Shown: positions 1 through 9,882, numbered from the stretch's first letter. The stretch: 36,840 bases of DNA from Thermococcus sp. (GCA_021160985.1 JAGHBN010000151.1:1-36840); one strand, 5' to 3'. Notes: a model not told the origin generated them from the sequence alone. Made by a program: numbers and translations.

Positions 1-844
1 CTCGGGGAACCGTGTGAACTACTCAATGGTGACCATAGGCGGCGTCAGGAGGGACATAGACGAGAAGGGCAAGAGGCTCATCCTCGACCTGATAAAGTAC
101 TACAGGAGCATAATGCCTCAGATAGAGGAGGTATTCCTCCACGACCCGACCATAGAGGCGCGTCTGAGAGACACGGCGGTGGTAAGCAGGCGCATCGCCA
201 GAGAGTACGGTGCAGTCGGCCCGACCGCCAGGGGTTCTGGGCTAAAGGTGGACGCCAGGTGGAGCGAGGGGCTCGGCGTTTACCCGGACCTTGGAGTTAA
301 GCCGGTGCTCCCGCAGGACGTCACCGGCGAGAAGCCGCACGGCGACGTTTACGACAGGACGGCCGTGAGAATTGGAGAGATTCACCAGAGCCTTGAGCTT
401 CTTGAACATGCACTCGACCAGATGCCAGACGGAAAAATCAAGGCCTTCCCGAAGGACAACGTCCTCGTCGCCAAGCTCAAGATTATGGTCGACGGGGAGG
501 GAGTCGGAAGATACGAGGCCCCGCGTGGCGAGCTGGTGCACTACGTCCGCGGAAAGAGGGGCTCCGACAAGCCGCTCCGCTGGAAGGCAAGGGAGCCGAC
601 CTTCCCGAACATCTTCACCATCGCCAAGGGACTGGTGGGCAACCAGGTCGCGGACGTCGTGGTTGCCATCGCCTCAATAGACCCGTGCCTCAGCTGTACG
701 GACAGGGTTGCCGTGATTCAGGACGGAAAGAAGAGAGTCCTCACCGAAAAAGATCTCATCAAGGCCTCGATAGAGAAGACGCGCGAGCTCAATCCGGAGG
801 TTAAGGGAGACCCAAGCCCGCTCGGAGTGGGCTGTGTGAGGTGA
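1..844 (+). CDS. mbhL: Membrane-bound [NiFe] hydrogenase large subunit, C-terminal part (5' truncated by window)
   Basis: Frame is open from base 2 (SGNRVNYSMVTIGGVRRD...); C-terminal DPCLSCTDR matches the [NiFe] DPCxxCxxR-type motif; followed by NuoH-like and 2x[4Fe-4S] subunits in the mbh L-M-N order. Confidence 0.85.
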   Translation, partial: SGNRVNYSMVTIGGVRRDIDEKGKRLILDLIKYYRSIMPQIEEVFLHDPTIEARLRDTAVVSRRIAREYGAVGPTARGSGLKVDARWSEGLGVYPDLGVKPVLPQDVTGEKPHGDVYDRTAVRIGEIHQSLELLEHALDQMPDGKIKAFPKDNVLVAKLKIMVDGEGVGRYEAPRGELVHYVRGKRGSDKPLRWKAREPTFPNIFTIAKGLVGNQVADVVVAIASIDPCLSCTDRVAVIQDGKKRVLTEKDLIKASIEKTRELNPEVKGDPSPLGVGCVR

Positions 845-1842
845 TGGAGATGGACGTCATGACAAACATCGTCTATCCTGTAGCAGGTCTGATAGGCCTC
901 TATGCCTTCGTCTCACTCGCCTCACTCCTCTGGGAAGGAATAGACAGGAAGCTGGTCGCGAGGATGCAGAGGAGGGTCGGCCCGCCGCTCCTCCAGCCGG
1001 TCTACGACTTCCTCAAGCTGGCAAGCAAGGAGACGATAATCCCAAACACCGCCAACTACATGTTCAGAGCGGCACCCGTGCTCGCCCTAGCGACAGTCAT
1101 AGCGCTCCTCCCCTACACCCCGATGGGCTTCGAACCGATCCTCTCGAGCAGGGGGGACGTCATCGTCTTCATCTACCTCCTCACGCTGATATGCTTCTTC
1201 AAGATACTCGGTGCAATAAGCTCCGGAAGCCCCTACGCGAAGATAGGTGCGGCGAGGGAAGCCGCGATACTGGTGTCCAGGGAGCCGGCCATGATGCTGG
1301 CAATCTTCGCAATAATGTGGCGCCTCGGAAAGCTCGGCGTTGAGAAGCCGTTCAGCATGGGGGTCTTCTACCAGCACAACATCTGGGAGATAGGGACACC
1401 GCTCAGCTTCGTTGGTGCAGTAATCCTCCTTTACGTCTTCGTCATCTGGCTGGTGAGTGAGATAGAGGCCGGATACTTCAACATCCCCGACGCTGAGGAA
1501 GAGATAGCCGAAGGTGCCCTCGCCGAGTACAGCGGGCGCTACCTGGCCCTGCTGAAGCTCACGAAGGCACTCAAGACCTACATAGCGGCGTCGCTCGTCG
1601 TGTCAATATTCTTCCCATGGGGAATAGCGAGTTACTTTAACCTCAGCGGGCTTTCAGCCGACATCGTGAACCTGCTCTTCCACACGCTCAAGGTGTTCAT
1701 CCTGCTCTTCGCAGTCCAGAGCGTCTTCAGGGCCACCACCGGCAGACTCAGAATAACACAGGCCGTTGAACTCCTCTGGAAGAACGTCCTCCCAGCCTCA
1801 ATCATCGGCACCCTCCTCATAGCCATGGAGGTGATAATGTGA
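841..1842 (+). CDS. mbhM: Hydrogenase membrane subunit, NuoH/HyfC-like
   Basis: 333 aa multi-TM protein with NuoH-like RMQRRVGPPLLQPVYDFLKL and EIEAGYFNIPDAEEEIAEG; overlaps the preceding gene by 4 bp. Confidence 0.85.
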   Translation: MMEMDVMTNIVYPVAGLIGLYAFVSLASLLWEGIDRKLVARMQRRVGPPLLQPVYDFLKLASKETIIPNTANYMFRAAPVLALATVIALLPYTPMGFEPILSSRGDVIVFIYLLTLICFFKILGAISSGSPYAKIGAAREAAILVSREPAMMLAIFAIMWRLGKLGVEKPFSMGVFYQHNIWEIGTPLSFVGAVILLYVFVIWLVSEIEAGYFNIPDAEEEIAEGALAEYSGRYLALLKLTKALKTYIAASLVVSIFFPWGIASYFNLSGLSADIVNLLFHTLKVFILLFAVQSVFRATTGRLRITQAVELLWKNVLPASIIGTLLIAMEVIM

Positions 1843-2276
1843 GCCTCTCACCCCTCGTCCCCACAGTACTTAGAAACCTGTTCAAGAAACCAGCAACCAA
1901 CCTCTTCCCCAAAACCGAGCCAGTACCCGTCCCGGAGAACTTCAGGGGTCAGATAAAGTACAACGTGGACAAGTGCGTCGGCTGCAGGATGTGCGTCACC
2001 GTCTGTCCGGCAGGAGTCTTCGTCTTCTTACCCGAGATAAGGAAGGTCGCCCTGTGGACGGCTCGCTGTGTCTACTGCAAGCAGTGTGTCGACGTCTGCC
2101 CGACCGGGGCGCTCCAGATGAGCGACGAGTTTCTGCTGGCGAGCTACGACAACTACGACGACAAGTTCATCCCGCTCAAGCCAGAAAAGGTCGAGGAGAT
2201 CAAGAAGAGGCTTGAGGAGCAGAAGAAGGCAAAGGAAAAGGCCCAGGCTGAAAAGAAGGAGCAGTCCAAAGCGTGA
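1839..2276 (+). CDS. mbhN: Hydrogenase ferredoxin-like subunit, two [4Fe-4S] clusters
   Basis: CVGCRMCVTVCP and CVYCKQCVDVCP motifs; overlaps mbhM by 4 bp. Confidence 0.85.
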   Translation: MSLSPLVPTVLRNLFKKPATNLFPKTEPVPVPENFRGQIKYNVDKCVGCRMCVTVCPAGVFVFLPEIRKVALWTARCVYCKQCVDVCPTGALQMSDEFLLASYDNYDDKFIPLKPEKVEEIKKRLEEQKKAKEKAQAEKKEQSKA

Positions 2277-2319
2277 GTGACTTGCCTTTTCTTTTTAGCC
2301 CCCTCTACTCACTTTTCCA

Positions 2320-2850
2320 CTAATACTGCGCTACCTCTGCTCCCGGGATTTCTACCCTTATCCCCATGAGCTCTGCCTCGCCCTTCAGTCTTAGATAGTG
2401 CGTCCACTCGACATCGGCGAGGTATTTGTAGACTTTTCGAGCGTTCTCATCCTGCGTGATCTCGGCGAGCCTCTCGTAGAGCCTCTTAGCTATCAGCTCG
2501 GTTTCCATAGCTATTTTCAGGACGTAGGGTATGTTCTCCGGGTCTTCGAGGGCCCTCGCAAGGACTTCAGCCTCAATGTAAGGCAGGTCAATCTTTTTGG
2601 GCTCTTCACCGTAGGTGCGTACATAGATCCGCTTAAGCGTGTTTCCGTGTTCTTCTGACTCCCTGGCAAGGTCCATGAAAGTTCCGATAAGGCTCGCCGG
2701 AAGACGGAGCTCCTCGGCCTTTTCGGCCAGCTTCCAGTAAATCTTTGCCTCTTCGTACTCACCAAATATCCAGTAGGCAAGGACTTCTTTTTCGCTCAGC
2801 TTCGAGAGCATTCTCTCAAAATCGGCCAGAACTTTTTCAAGGTCTTCCAT
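2320..2850 (-). CDS. Ferritin-like/rubrerythrin-type diiron domain protein
   Basis: Four-helix pattern with EYEEA, ESEEHG, METEL, DVEWTHY putative ligands; TATAAA-like box upstream on the minus strand. Confidence 0.75.
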   Translation of the reverse strand: MEDLEKVLADFERMLSKLSEKEVLAYWIFGEYEEAKIYWKLAEKAEELRLPASLIGTFMDLARESEEHGNTLKRIYVRTYGEEPKKIDLPYIEAEVLARALEDPENIPYVLKIAMETELIAKRLYERLAEITQDENARKVYKYLADVEWTHYLRLKGEAELMGIRVEIPGAEVAQY

Positions 2851-2948
2851 TTTGATTCGCCGAAGTTTTTATACATCATAATAGACTTAAAAGTTTCTGC
2901 TAAAGAAGTCAATTCCCGAAAATTCGAAAAACGAAAAAAGACTCTGTT

Positions 2949-3431
2949 TCAGGTATCAACATTTTTGCCCTCCAAAAGGCGCAGAAGAGCCTCGTAGTGG
3001 CCCCTCTCAATATCGGCCAGGCTAAGGTATATTCTCCTTAATTCCTCGTCCCCGCACTCCTCCGCCAGCTTCCTGTAAATCGTCTCCGCAAGTTTCTCGC
3101 TCTCGAGGGCCACTTTGATGACATCCTCCAGGTCTTCGACCTTCCAGAACTTGCCGAAAACGTTGAGGGACTCGACGTTTGGGACGTTCACTTCGACGAG
3201 CTCGTCGCCGTACCGCTCGCGATATATCCTGTAAAGCTCGTCTCCATGCCCCTTGGACTCGTCGCCGAGCCTCTTAAAAGTCAGAACTACTTCTTCCGGG
3301 AGGCCAAGCTCCCCGGCCCTCTCTGCAAGCTTCCAGTAGATTTCAGCTTCCTCGTATTCGCCTCTAATCCAGTAGCTCAGGAGTTCGCGCTCATTGAGCT
3401 TTCTAATCTCGTTCAAGATTTCGACAACCAT
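2949..3431 (-). CDS. Ferritin-like/rubrerythrin-type diiron domain protein, paralogue 2
   Basis: EYEEAEIYWKLAERA, DESKGHGDEL, ESEKLAETIY, DIERGHYEALL; similar to both neighbours. Confidence 0.72.
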   Translation of the reverse strand: MVVEILNEIRKLNERELLSYWIRGEYEEAEIYWKLAERAGELGLPEEVVLTFKRLGDESKGHGDELYRIYRERYGDELVEVNVPNVESLNVFGKFWKVEDLEDVIKVALESEKLAETIYRKLAEECGDEELRRIYLSLADIERGHYEALLRLLEGKNVDT

Positions 3432-3433
3432 GT

Positions 3434-3913
3434 TTAATCACCCAGCAGTTCGTATTCCTTCTTCAGGGCCTCATAATGCCCCCTCTCAACCTCGGCGAGC
3501 TTGAGGTAGAGCTCCCTCAGGCGTTCGTCATCAACTTTCTCGGCCAGCGCTTTGTAGGCCCCCGTTGCCATCAGCTCGCTCTCCATTGCAGTTTCAAGCA
3601 CTTCTTTAACTTGATCGGCGCGCTCAAACTTCTCGAGGACGGGAAGGACCTCCAGCGGCGGAATTTCGGTCGAAGGCTCCCCTCCAAAGGACCTCCTTAA
3701 ATGCCTTGTTAGCTCTTCGGCGTGCCTTTCGGAGTCCCTGCTGAGCTTAAGAAAGGTCTCAACGAGGTTCTCCGGAAGCCCAAGATTTTTAGCCCTTTCA
3801 GCAAGCTCCCTGTAGAACTCCGCCTCCTCCCTTTCGCTTGCTATCCAGTAGGCCAGCGCTTCTTCATAGCTTATCTTCTGAAGCCTCTCGATGACCTCTT
3901 CAACGTCCAGCAT
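3434..3913 (-). CDS. Ferritin-like/rubrerythrin-type diiron domain protein, paralogue 3
   Basis: EREEAEFYRELAERA, DSERHAEEL, ESELMATGAY, EVERGHYEAL; stop lies 2 nt before the start of the next gene. Confidence 0.72.
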   Translation of the reverse strand: MLDVEEVIERLQKISYEEALAYWIASEREEAEFYRELAERAKNLGLPENLVETFLKLSRDSERHAEELTRHLRRSFGGEPSTEIPPLEVLPVLEKFERADQVKEVLETAMESELMATGAYKALAEKVDDERLRELYLKLAEVERGHYEALKKEYELLGD

Positions 3914-4011
3914 CTTTATCCCCTGAACAGTTTGTAGGCCAGCCTAATAAGCTTTTGTCATGAACGAAAATCCAGAAGACAACCATTGAGCGTTTCCAAA
4001 ATCAAAACTGC

Positions 4012-4497
4012 TCAGTCCTCCACCTTAAACTTAAGGAGTTCACCCCTCCGAACGAGGCCGATTCCCGCCCTTTTTCCGAGAACCTCCACAATAACTGTGA
4101 AGTCGGGTTCACTCAGGTTCACTCTGAGGCCGTAGCCCTCGACAAGAAGGGAGCCCAGTTTGACCTCAAGTTCCCTCTGGGACAGTTCCCGGTTCCCCCT
4201 AGCCTTTGCCCGGACCGCAAATGTCCCATCTATCTTTTTCCCAAGTTCAACGACTGCATTTTCGATATCTTCCCATCTTGCGGGAACGATAACATCGAGC
4301 GGCACGACACGCTGTATTGCCTGTGTCTCAAACCCCCTCAGCCTTTCAAGGACTTCCTCTTTGGGAAGCGGCGTCTCGGCAAGGAGAACGCCTTTCCAGT
4401 CCGTCCCCTTGACCCTGACGTTCCCCAGGGCCCACTCGAGTTCAAGGATAGCATCCCCCTCCCTCCCGGGGGGAGCCGTCACCAGAATGACCGTCAT
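4012..4497 (-). CDS. THUMP domain-containing protein
   Basis: TFAVRAKARGNRELSQRELEVKLGSLLVEGYGLRVNLSEPDFTVIVEVLGKRAGIGLVRR is THUMP-like. Confidence 0.75.
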   Translation of the reverse strand: MTVILVTAPPGREGDAILELEWALGNVRVKGTDWKGVLLAETPLPKEEVLERLRGFETQAIQRVVPLDVIVPARWEDIENAVVELGKKIDGTFAVRAKARGNRELSQRELEVKLGSLLVEGYGLRVNLSEPDFTVIVEVLGKRAGIGLVRRGELLKFKVED

Positions 4498-4558
4498 TTT
4501 CGCTCACCAATGGACAAGTTTTTATATCCTGAAAGCCAAGATAGTGCGGTGAGGTTAA

Positions 4559-5761
4559 ATGGAATCTGGTGGCCTTAAGCTTTATCCCTATCAGTCATAC
4601 GAAATATACGGCCTTTCTCGAAACCCCTTTGAGCAGCTTGCGAGTGAGGGAATAAGGGACGTTGAGAGCATTCACGTTTATCAGGAGGTGGACATGCGCC
4701 TCCAGATGATAATCTCAGAGGTAATAGGAAACAAGAGCTCGATAGCGCTCAGCATAGTCGGGCCCCTTGGAATGGGCAAGACCCAGAGGCTCAAGACAAT
4801 AGCCAAGGCAATAGAAGAGCACAAAGGAAAGGCCCTCTACGTCAAGGTTGATACCCACGACATCCTGAAGCTGACAAGGGACATATTCTACGCCATCAAA
4901 CCGCCAAAGAGCAGGACGAACATCTTTCTAGAAAACCTCTCGAGAAAGCTCGGCTTCATAGATAGGCTCGAGAAGATGCTGAGCGACACGCAGGAGTACA
5001 AGAGCAGGGACATAGCAGAGCTCCTTGCAGAACAGCTGGGCAAATACCCCTACTCCGCCCTTCTCCTCGACGAGCTGGAGAACATGCAGGGGGCGAGCGA
5101 AAAGGAGAAGATACAGTTCTTTGAGATGCTGAGGCACTTCATCAGCAACATGCCCGAGGGCTGCATCGTTGCCTTCGCCTGCGTACCCGAGGCCTACGAG
5201 GAGTACTCAAAGATATTCCCCGCTTTCTTCATGCGCCTCCACTACGAGTTCAAGCTGCGCCCGATGAGCCTCGATGAGGTCTACGAACTCGTAAAGAAGA
5301 GGCTGAACAAGGTCAGGGTAAAGGACACGGACGACCCCCTGTACCCCTTTACCGAGGATGCAATAAAGCTCATCCACAGGCTGGGAAGGGGCAATCCGAG
5401 ACAGACGCTGAGACTGCTCCACTACGTCCTCACTGAGGCGGCGAAACACCGCTTCGACCCGATAGACGACTTCGTTGTGACCACCATTCTCGAGGAGCCA
5501 AAGAGCCTCGACGAGTACCTCACCAGGATTCCAAAAGAGTACAAGGAGCTCGTTAAGACGATAGTCTTTGAGTTCAACGGAGGGCCTGCGAGCTACATCC
5601 AGATAGCCAAGGTCGTGAAGAAGCCGGGCGTCCAGGTCTACGAGAACCTCAACGAGCTCGTGAGGCTCGGATTCCTCGTTGGGGATCCAGGAGGAAACTA
5701 CAAGGTTCCGGATTACGTGAGGAAGTTCCTCGAGGAAGGACAGGCCCAGGAAGAGGAGTAG
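4559..5761 (+). CDS. AAA+ (ORC/Cdc6-like) ATPase with C-terminal winged-helix-like region
   Basis: Walker A GPLGMGKTQ, Walker B SALLLDELE, sensor-like GRGNPRQTLRLLHYVL; TATA-like ttttatatcc upstream. Confidence 0.75.
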   Translation: MESGGLKLYPYQSYEIYGLSRNPFEQLASEGIRDVESIHVYQEVDMRLQMIISEVIGNKSSIALSIVGPLGMGKTQRLKTIAKAIEEHKGKALYVKVDTHDILKLTRDIFYAIKPPKSRTNIFLENLSRKLGFIDRLEKMLSDTQEYKSRDIAELLAEQLGKYPYSALLLDELENMQGASEKEKIQFFEMLRHFISNMPEGCIVAFACVPEAYEEYSKIFPAFFMRLHYEFKLRPMSLDEVYELVKKRLNKVRVKDTDDPLYPFTEDAIKLIHRLGRGNPRQTLRLLHYVLTEAAKHRFDPIDDFVVTTILEEPKSLDEYLTRIPKEYKELVKTIVFEFNGGPASYIQIAKVVKKPGVQVYENLNELVRLGFLVGDPGGNYKVPDYVRKFLEEGQAQEEE

Positions 5762-5783
5762 CAAAATTCCTCGAGGTGAAATC

Positions 5784-6314
5784 ATGAACTACGAGGAGCA
5801 CGTGGTAGCAGGGATAGTTAGTTATCCCCTTCTAATTTTCCTCGCCGGCCTTTTGAAGCACTTTCTTCAAGTCCCCTTTAGAATGAGCACCGCTGCCATG
5901 ATGCTCGGATATGCCCTCTACGTCTTCGGAAGCGACCTCCCGGACATAGACCACCCGGACGCCCTTATACACCGCGGTGCAAAAGCCGTAGTCGCGGTTC
6001 TGATCGGAAGCGCAGTATACACCCACACAATAAGCTCAATTGATTTCGGGGAGCCCTGGAAGACCCTCACCGCTGCCTGGGGGGTAGGAACCGCGGGAGC
6101 ACTGGCGGCGTGGTATGGGTTCTCGGAGCTCATGCCCCGGCATAGGGGGATCATCCATTCCCTAGCCTTCGCATTGGTTTACGGGCTCCTGTCCCTCCTA
6201 TTCGCCGATTACGGGCTTAAAATGAGCTGGGAGGAAGCCCTGTTCGTCGGGTTCGCGGCTTTCTCCGGCTACACACTCCACCTGCTCCTCGACCGCTCAG
6301 TCAAACTGGTCTGA
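5784..6314 (+). CDS. Membrane-bound metal-dependent hydrolase-like protein (YdjM/DUF457 type)
   Basis: DLPDIDHPDALIHRG, RHRGIIHSLAFAL and HLLLDR motifs with several TM segments. Confidence 0.7.
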   Translation: MNYEEHVVAGIVSYPLLIFLAGLLKHFLQVPFRMSTAAMMLGYALYVFGSDLPDIDHPDALIHRGAKAVVAVLIGSAVYTHTISSIDFGEPWKTLTAAWGVGTAGALAAWYGFSELMPRHRGIIHSLAFALVYGLLSLLFADYGLKMSWEEALFVGFAAFSGYTLHLLLDRSVKLV

Positions 6315-6360
6315 GGGGAAAGCTTATTCGTCCCAAAGTTCAAGTCCCGTTGGTGGTGAC

Positions 6361-7203
6361 ATGAACCCCGGAGCCATGTTCATCCTCCTGGTTCTTTTTA
6401 TTATCCTGGGAATAGCCCTCATGGCCCACAGGACGCAGGAAGAAGCAAGACGGAAGGCCGAAAAGTTCCGGGAAGGGATAAAAATCGATGGTAGCATGGT
6501 AATCCTCCCGAGGAGGATGGGGCTCGTCAAAGGGAGGCTTATCCTCAAGGGACACTGGTCGAGCACCGGGAAGAGCCGGCACTATTCCGTTGACAGAGAA
6601 TTCACCCGGGAAACCGAGCTGAAGACTGACAGAATAGAACTGAAGCCCGAAAGGTTTTCTCTCGTCATGAACCGAAATGAGGACGTTTTAATAGACGTCC
6701 CCGCGTATCTCGTCACGGAACCTGAGTTTGAAAATACCGTTGTGATACCCATAAACCCCTCCTACAGGTTCGAGCTCGACAGGCAGTCGCTTGAGGCCTC
6801 AAAGGACATGGAGTTCGCCCACGCGAGGATTGAACTGACCGAGTGGGGCTTTTCCGGGAAGCTCTACGCCACCGTCCAGAAGTGCAGGGGTGCGAGGCTG
6901 GAGCTGAAATGGAAGGACCCCGATACCACGGAGAAGCTCGCCGAGACCAGTGAGAGCGCGGAGTTCAGAAGGGAGTTTATGAGGGAGAAGTTCGTGATAA
7001 TTTCCAACAAGAACGTCGCTGACCCGAGGAGCTTCAAAAGGCTCCTTGGAAATGCCGCTTTCATGGAGGGCCACGGCGAGTACGCGGTAGAGCTCACTCT
7101 CGACGTCCCGCTTGGAAGCGACGTCCACGACAGAGCAACCTTGAGGGCCGAGCCCGGAGCGGAGGTACCGGAGGGCGAAACAAGGGTCGAGGTCGTGGTT
7201 TAA
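6361..7203 (+). CDS. Hypothetical protein with N-terminal TM segment
   Basis: 280 aa ORF preceded by ggtggtgac; N-terminal MFILLVLFIILGIALMAH. Confidence 0.6.
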   Translation: MNPGAMFILLVLFIILGIALMAHRTQEEARRKAEKFREGIKIDGSMVILPRRMGLVKGRLILKGHWSSTGKSRHYSVDREFTRETELKTDRIELKPERFSLVMNRNEDVLIDVPAYLVTEPEFENTVVIPINPSYRFELDRQSLEASKDMEFAHARIELTEWGFSGKLYATVQKCRGARLELKWKDPDTTEKLAETSESAEFRREFMREKFVIISNKNVADPRSFKRLLGNAAFMEGHGEYAVELTLDVPLGSDVHDRATLRAEPGAEVPEGETRVEVVV

Positions 7204-7270
7204 ATACACACCGGTGGGCAATAATGCTTTTAAATATTCAACCAAAAGTTGAGAACTGGAGGTGAGAAAG

Positions 7271-8263
7271 ATGTTCAGCCTTGGAGGATTTTCACGTGGT
7301 GGAGAATATGAGAACAAGACCTGGGACGTGCTTATCATCGGAGCAGGGCCGGCCGGCTTCACGGCAGCGATATACGCGGCGCGCTTTGGACTGGATACCC
7401 TGATAGTCAGCAAGGACCTCGGCGGAAACATGGCACTGACAGACCTCATAGAGAACTACCCCGGCTTCCCGGACGGAATCAGCGGCTCAGAGCTGACAAA
7501 CAAGATGCACGAGCACGTCAAGAAGCTCGGCGTTGATATTGTCTTCGACGAGGTCGAGAGGATTGATCCGACCGAGTGTGCCTACTACGAGGGTCCATGC
7601 AAGTTCGCGGTCAGGACAAAGAACGGCAAGGAGTATAAGGCGAAGACCATTATAATAGCCGTAGGCGCCGCCCCGAGGAAGCTCCACGTCCCCGGAGAAG
7701 AGGAGTTTATGGGAAGGGGCGTTTCCTACTGTGCCACCTGTGACGGCCCGCTTTTCAAGGGCAAGAAGGTCATAGTTGTCGGCGGGGGGAACACGGCACT
7801 TCAGGAGGCCCTCTATCTCAAGAGCATCGGTGTTGACGTCACCCTCGTCCACAGGCGCGACGAGTTCAGGGCAGACAAGATACTCCAGGACCGCTTTAGG
7901 GAGAGCGGAATTCCTGCGATACTCAACACGGTCGTGACTGAGATTAAGGGCACCAACAAGGTCGAGGCCGTGAAGCTGAAGAACCGCGTCACCGGCGAGG
8001 AGATCGAGATGAAGGTCGATGGAGTGTTCATCTTTATCGGCTACGAGCCGAAGACCGACTTCGTCAAGCACCTCAGCATAACCGACGAGTACGGCTACAT
8101 TGAGGTCGACATGCACATGCGCACAAAGGTCAAGGGCATCTTCGCCGCAGGAGACATAACCAACGTCTTCAAGCAAATAGCGGTAGCGGTCGGCCAGGGA
8201 GCGATAGCGGCAAACTCCGCCAAGGAGCTTCTCGAGGAGTGGAAGGTGAAGAACGGAGACTGA
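7271..8263 (+). CDS. trxB: Thioredoxin reductase (NAD(P)H-dependent)
   Basis: GAGPAGFTAAIYAAR, redox motif CATCDGP, GGGNTALQEALYL, FAAGDITN; ATG at 7271 preceded by ggaggtga. Confidence 0.93.
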   Translation: MFSLGGFSRGGEYENKTWDVLIIGAGPAGFTAAIYAARFGLDTLIVSKDLGGNMALTDLIENYPGFPDGISGSELTNKMHEHVKKLGVDIVFDEVERIDPTECAYYEGPCKFAVRTKNGKEYKAKTIIIAVGAAPRKLHVPGEEEFMGRGVSYCATCDGPLFKGKKVIVVGGGNTALQEALYLKSIGVDVTLVHRRDEFRADKILQDRFRESGIPAILNTVVTEIKGTNKVEAVKLKNRVTGEEIEMKVDGVFIFIGYEPKTDFVKHLSITDEYGYIEVDMHMRTKVKGIFAAGDITNVFKQIAVAVGQGAIAANSAKELLEEWKVKNGD

Positions 8264-8484
8264 AATTTTCCCCTATTTTACCCTTCCTAGCCCTCTTTTG
8301 GTTAAGACCTCTTTCAAAGAAGCGGTTAAATGAAGAGGGGGTCCCATAAACTACGCACAATTTAACCACACGACCAGAGAGCTACGATACTAATCAAAGT
8401 TTTTCCCCGTTACGGTCCCTCGACCACTCCAGGTTTATAAACTCCTATCCCCATAGGATTTTTCGAAAATTTTTCGGTCAAAGA

Positions 8485-8500
8485 TGTTCATCAATGAACA
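8485..8500. promoter_or_regulatory. Palindrome TGTTCAT-CA-ATGAACA just upstream of a TATA-like element (cttatatagg, ~8504-8513)
   Basis: Perfect 7-bp arms read directly; adjacent to a TATA-like box and the gene start at 8545. Confidence 0.5.
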
Positions 8501-8544
8501 CAGGCTTATATAGGAGGACTTCCATTCCCCTACGGTGATGCACG

Positions 8545-9882
8545 ATGGTGGTTAGACCGAATGTTAAAGAACTCCCCGGACCCAAGGCCAAGGAGATAAT
8601 TAAGAGGAATTTTGAGGCCCTTGCTTACACGACACAGGATCCAGAGACCCTCCCCATAGTTATAGAGCGTGGAGAGGGCATCCTCGTCCACGACGTTGAC
8701 GGAAACGTCTTCTACGACTTCGGAAGCGGTGTCGGCGTGCTTAACGTCGGCCACACCCACCCGCGCGTCGTTGAGGCCATAAAGAGGCAGGCCGAGAAGT
8801 TCACCCACTTCGCCCTCAACGACTTCTTCTACGAGAACGCCGTGATACTGGCCAACAAGCTTGCTGAGCTGGCCCCAGGTGACTTCCCGAAGAAGGTCGT
8901 CTACCAGAACAGCGGTGCAGAAGCAAACGAGGCCATGATGAAGCTCGTCAAGTACGGCACCGGCAGGAAGAGGTTCATAGCCTTTTACCACGCCTTCCAC
9001 GGCAGGACTCAGGCCGTTCTTTCGCTTACCGCCAGCAAGTGGGTCCAGCAGGACGGGTTCTTCCCGACCATGCCGGGCGTCGAGCACATACCCTACCCGA
9101 ACCCCTACAGGAACCCCTGGCACATTGACGGTTACGCTGATCCCAAGGAGCTCATAAACCGCGTCCTTGAGTTCATTGAGGACTACGTTTTCAAGCACGT
9201 CCCGCCCCACGAGGTCGGAGCCATAGTCTTCGAGCCGATACAGGGTGAGGGCGGCTACGTCATCCCGCCGAAGGACTTCTTCAAGGAGCTTAAGAAGCTC
9301 GCCGACAACTACGGAATCCTCCTTGCCGACGACGAGGTTCAGATGGGCGTCGGTAGGACCGGAAAGTTCTGGGCCATCGAGCACTTCGGCGTCGCCCCTG
9401 ACACCATCCAGTTCGGTAAAGCCATAGGCGGTGGAATCCCGCTCGCCGGCGTCATCCACAGGGCAGACATAGCCTTTGACAAGCCGGGCAGGCACGCCTC
9501 GACCTTCGGAGGCAACCCGGTTGCCATTGAGGCCGCCCTGGAGGTCGTCGAGATCGTCAAAGAGCTCCTGCCGCACGTCCAGGAGGTCGGAGACTACCTC
9601 CACAAGCGCCTCAAGGAGTTCGAGGAGAAGTACGAGGTCATAGGCGACGCGAGGGGTCTCGGCCTTGCCCAAGCCGTTGAGTTCGTGAAGAACAAGGACA
9701 CCAAGGAGAAGAACCCGGAGGTCAGGAACAAGGTCGTTGCGGAGGCCGCCAAGAGGGGTCTCATACTCCTCGGCTGCGGTGACAACTCCCTCCGCTTCAT
9801 CCCGCCGCTCATCGTCCAGAAGGAGGAAATCGATGTCGCGATGGAGATATTCGAGGAGGCCCTCAAGGCCGCCCTCAAGTGA
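8545..9882 (+). CDS. Class III pyridoxal-phosphate aminotransferase (ornithine/4-aminobutyrate aminotransferase or amino acid racemase family)
   Basis: [47 protein letters not shown] (PLP lysine), STFGGNPVA. Confidence 0.88.
   Translation: MVVRPNVKELPGPKAKEIIKRNFEALAYTTQDPETLPIVIERGEGILVHDVDGNVFYDFGSGVGVLNVGHTHPRVVEAIKRQAEKFTHFALNDFFYENAVILANKLAELAPGDFPKKVVYQNSGAEANEAMMKLVKYGTGRKRFIAFYHAFHGRTQAVLSLTASKWVQQDGFFPTMPGVEHIPYPNPYRNPWHIDGYADPKELINRVLEFIEDYVFKHVPPHEVGAIVFEPIQGEGGYVIPPKDFFKELKKLADNYGILLADDEVQMGVGRTGKFWAIEHFGVAPDTIQFGKAIGGGIPLAGVIHRADIAFDKPGRHASTFGGNPVAIEAALEVVEIVKELLPHVQEVGDYLHKRLKEFEEKYEVIGDARGLGLAQAVEFVKNKDTKEKNPEVRNKVVAEAAKRGLILLGCGDNSLRFIPPLIVQKEEIDVAMEIFEEALKAALK

Noticed and set aside
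14-844. Possible Mbx/MBS (sulfane sulfur reductase) L subunit rather than Mbh
   Set aside because: The DPCLSCTDR motif and the L-M-N then trxB...deoC...eno order fit the mbh locus better; the N-terminal CxxC region lies outside the window, so this is not fully settled.
6799-7449. Minus-strand 216-aa ORF spanning the 6361-7203 and trxB genes
   Set aside because: Crosses the trxB promoter region and two real genes; no motif.
8530-9672. Long antisense ORF (380 aa) opposite the aminotransferase
   Set aside because: Shadow ORF caused by GC-rich codon use; no recognisable motifs, and the plus-strand protein is clearly the gene. The same applies to the other long antisense ORFs (e.g., 5207-5785, 7487-8176, 15966-16592, 16728-17441, 18697-19491).
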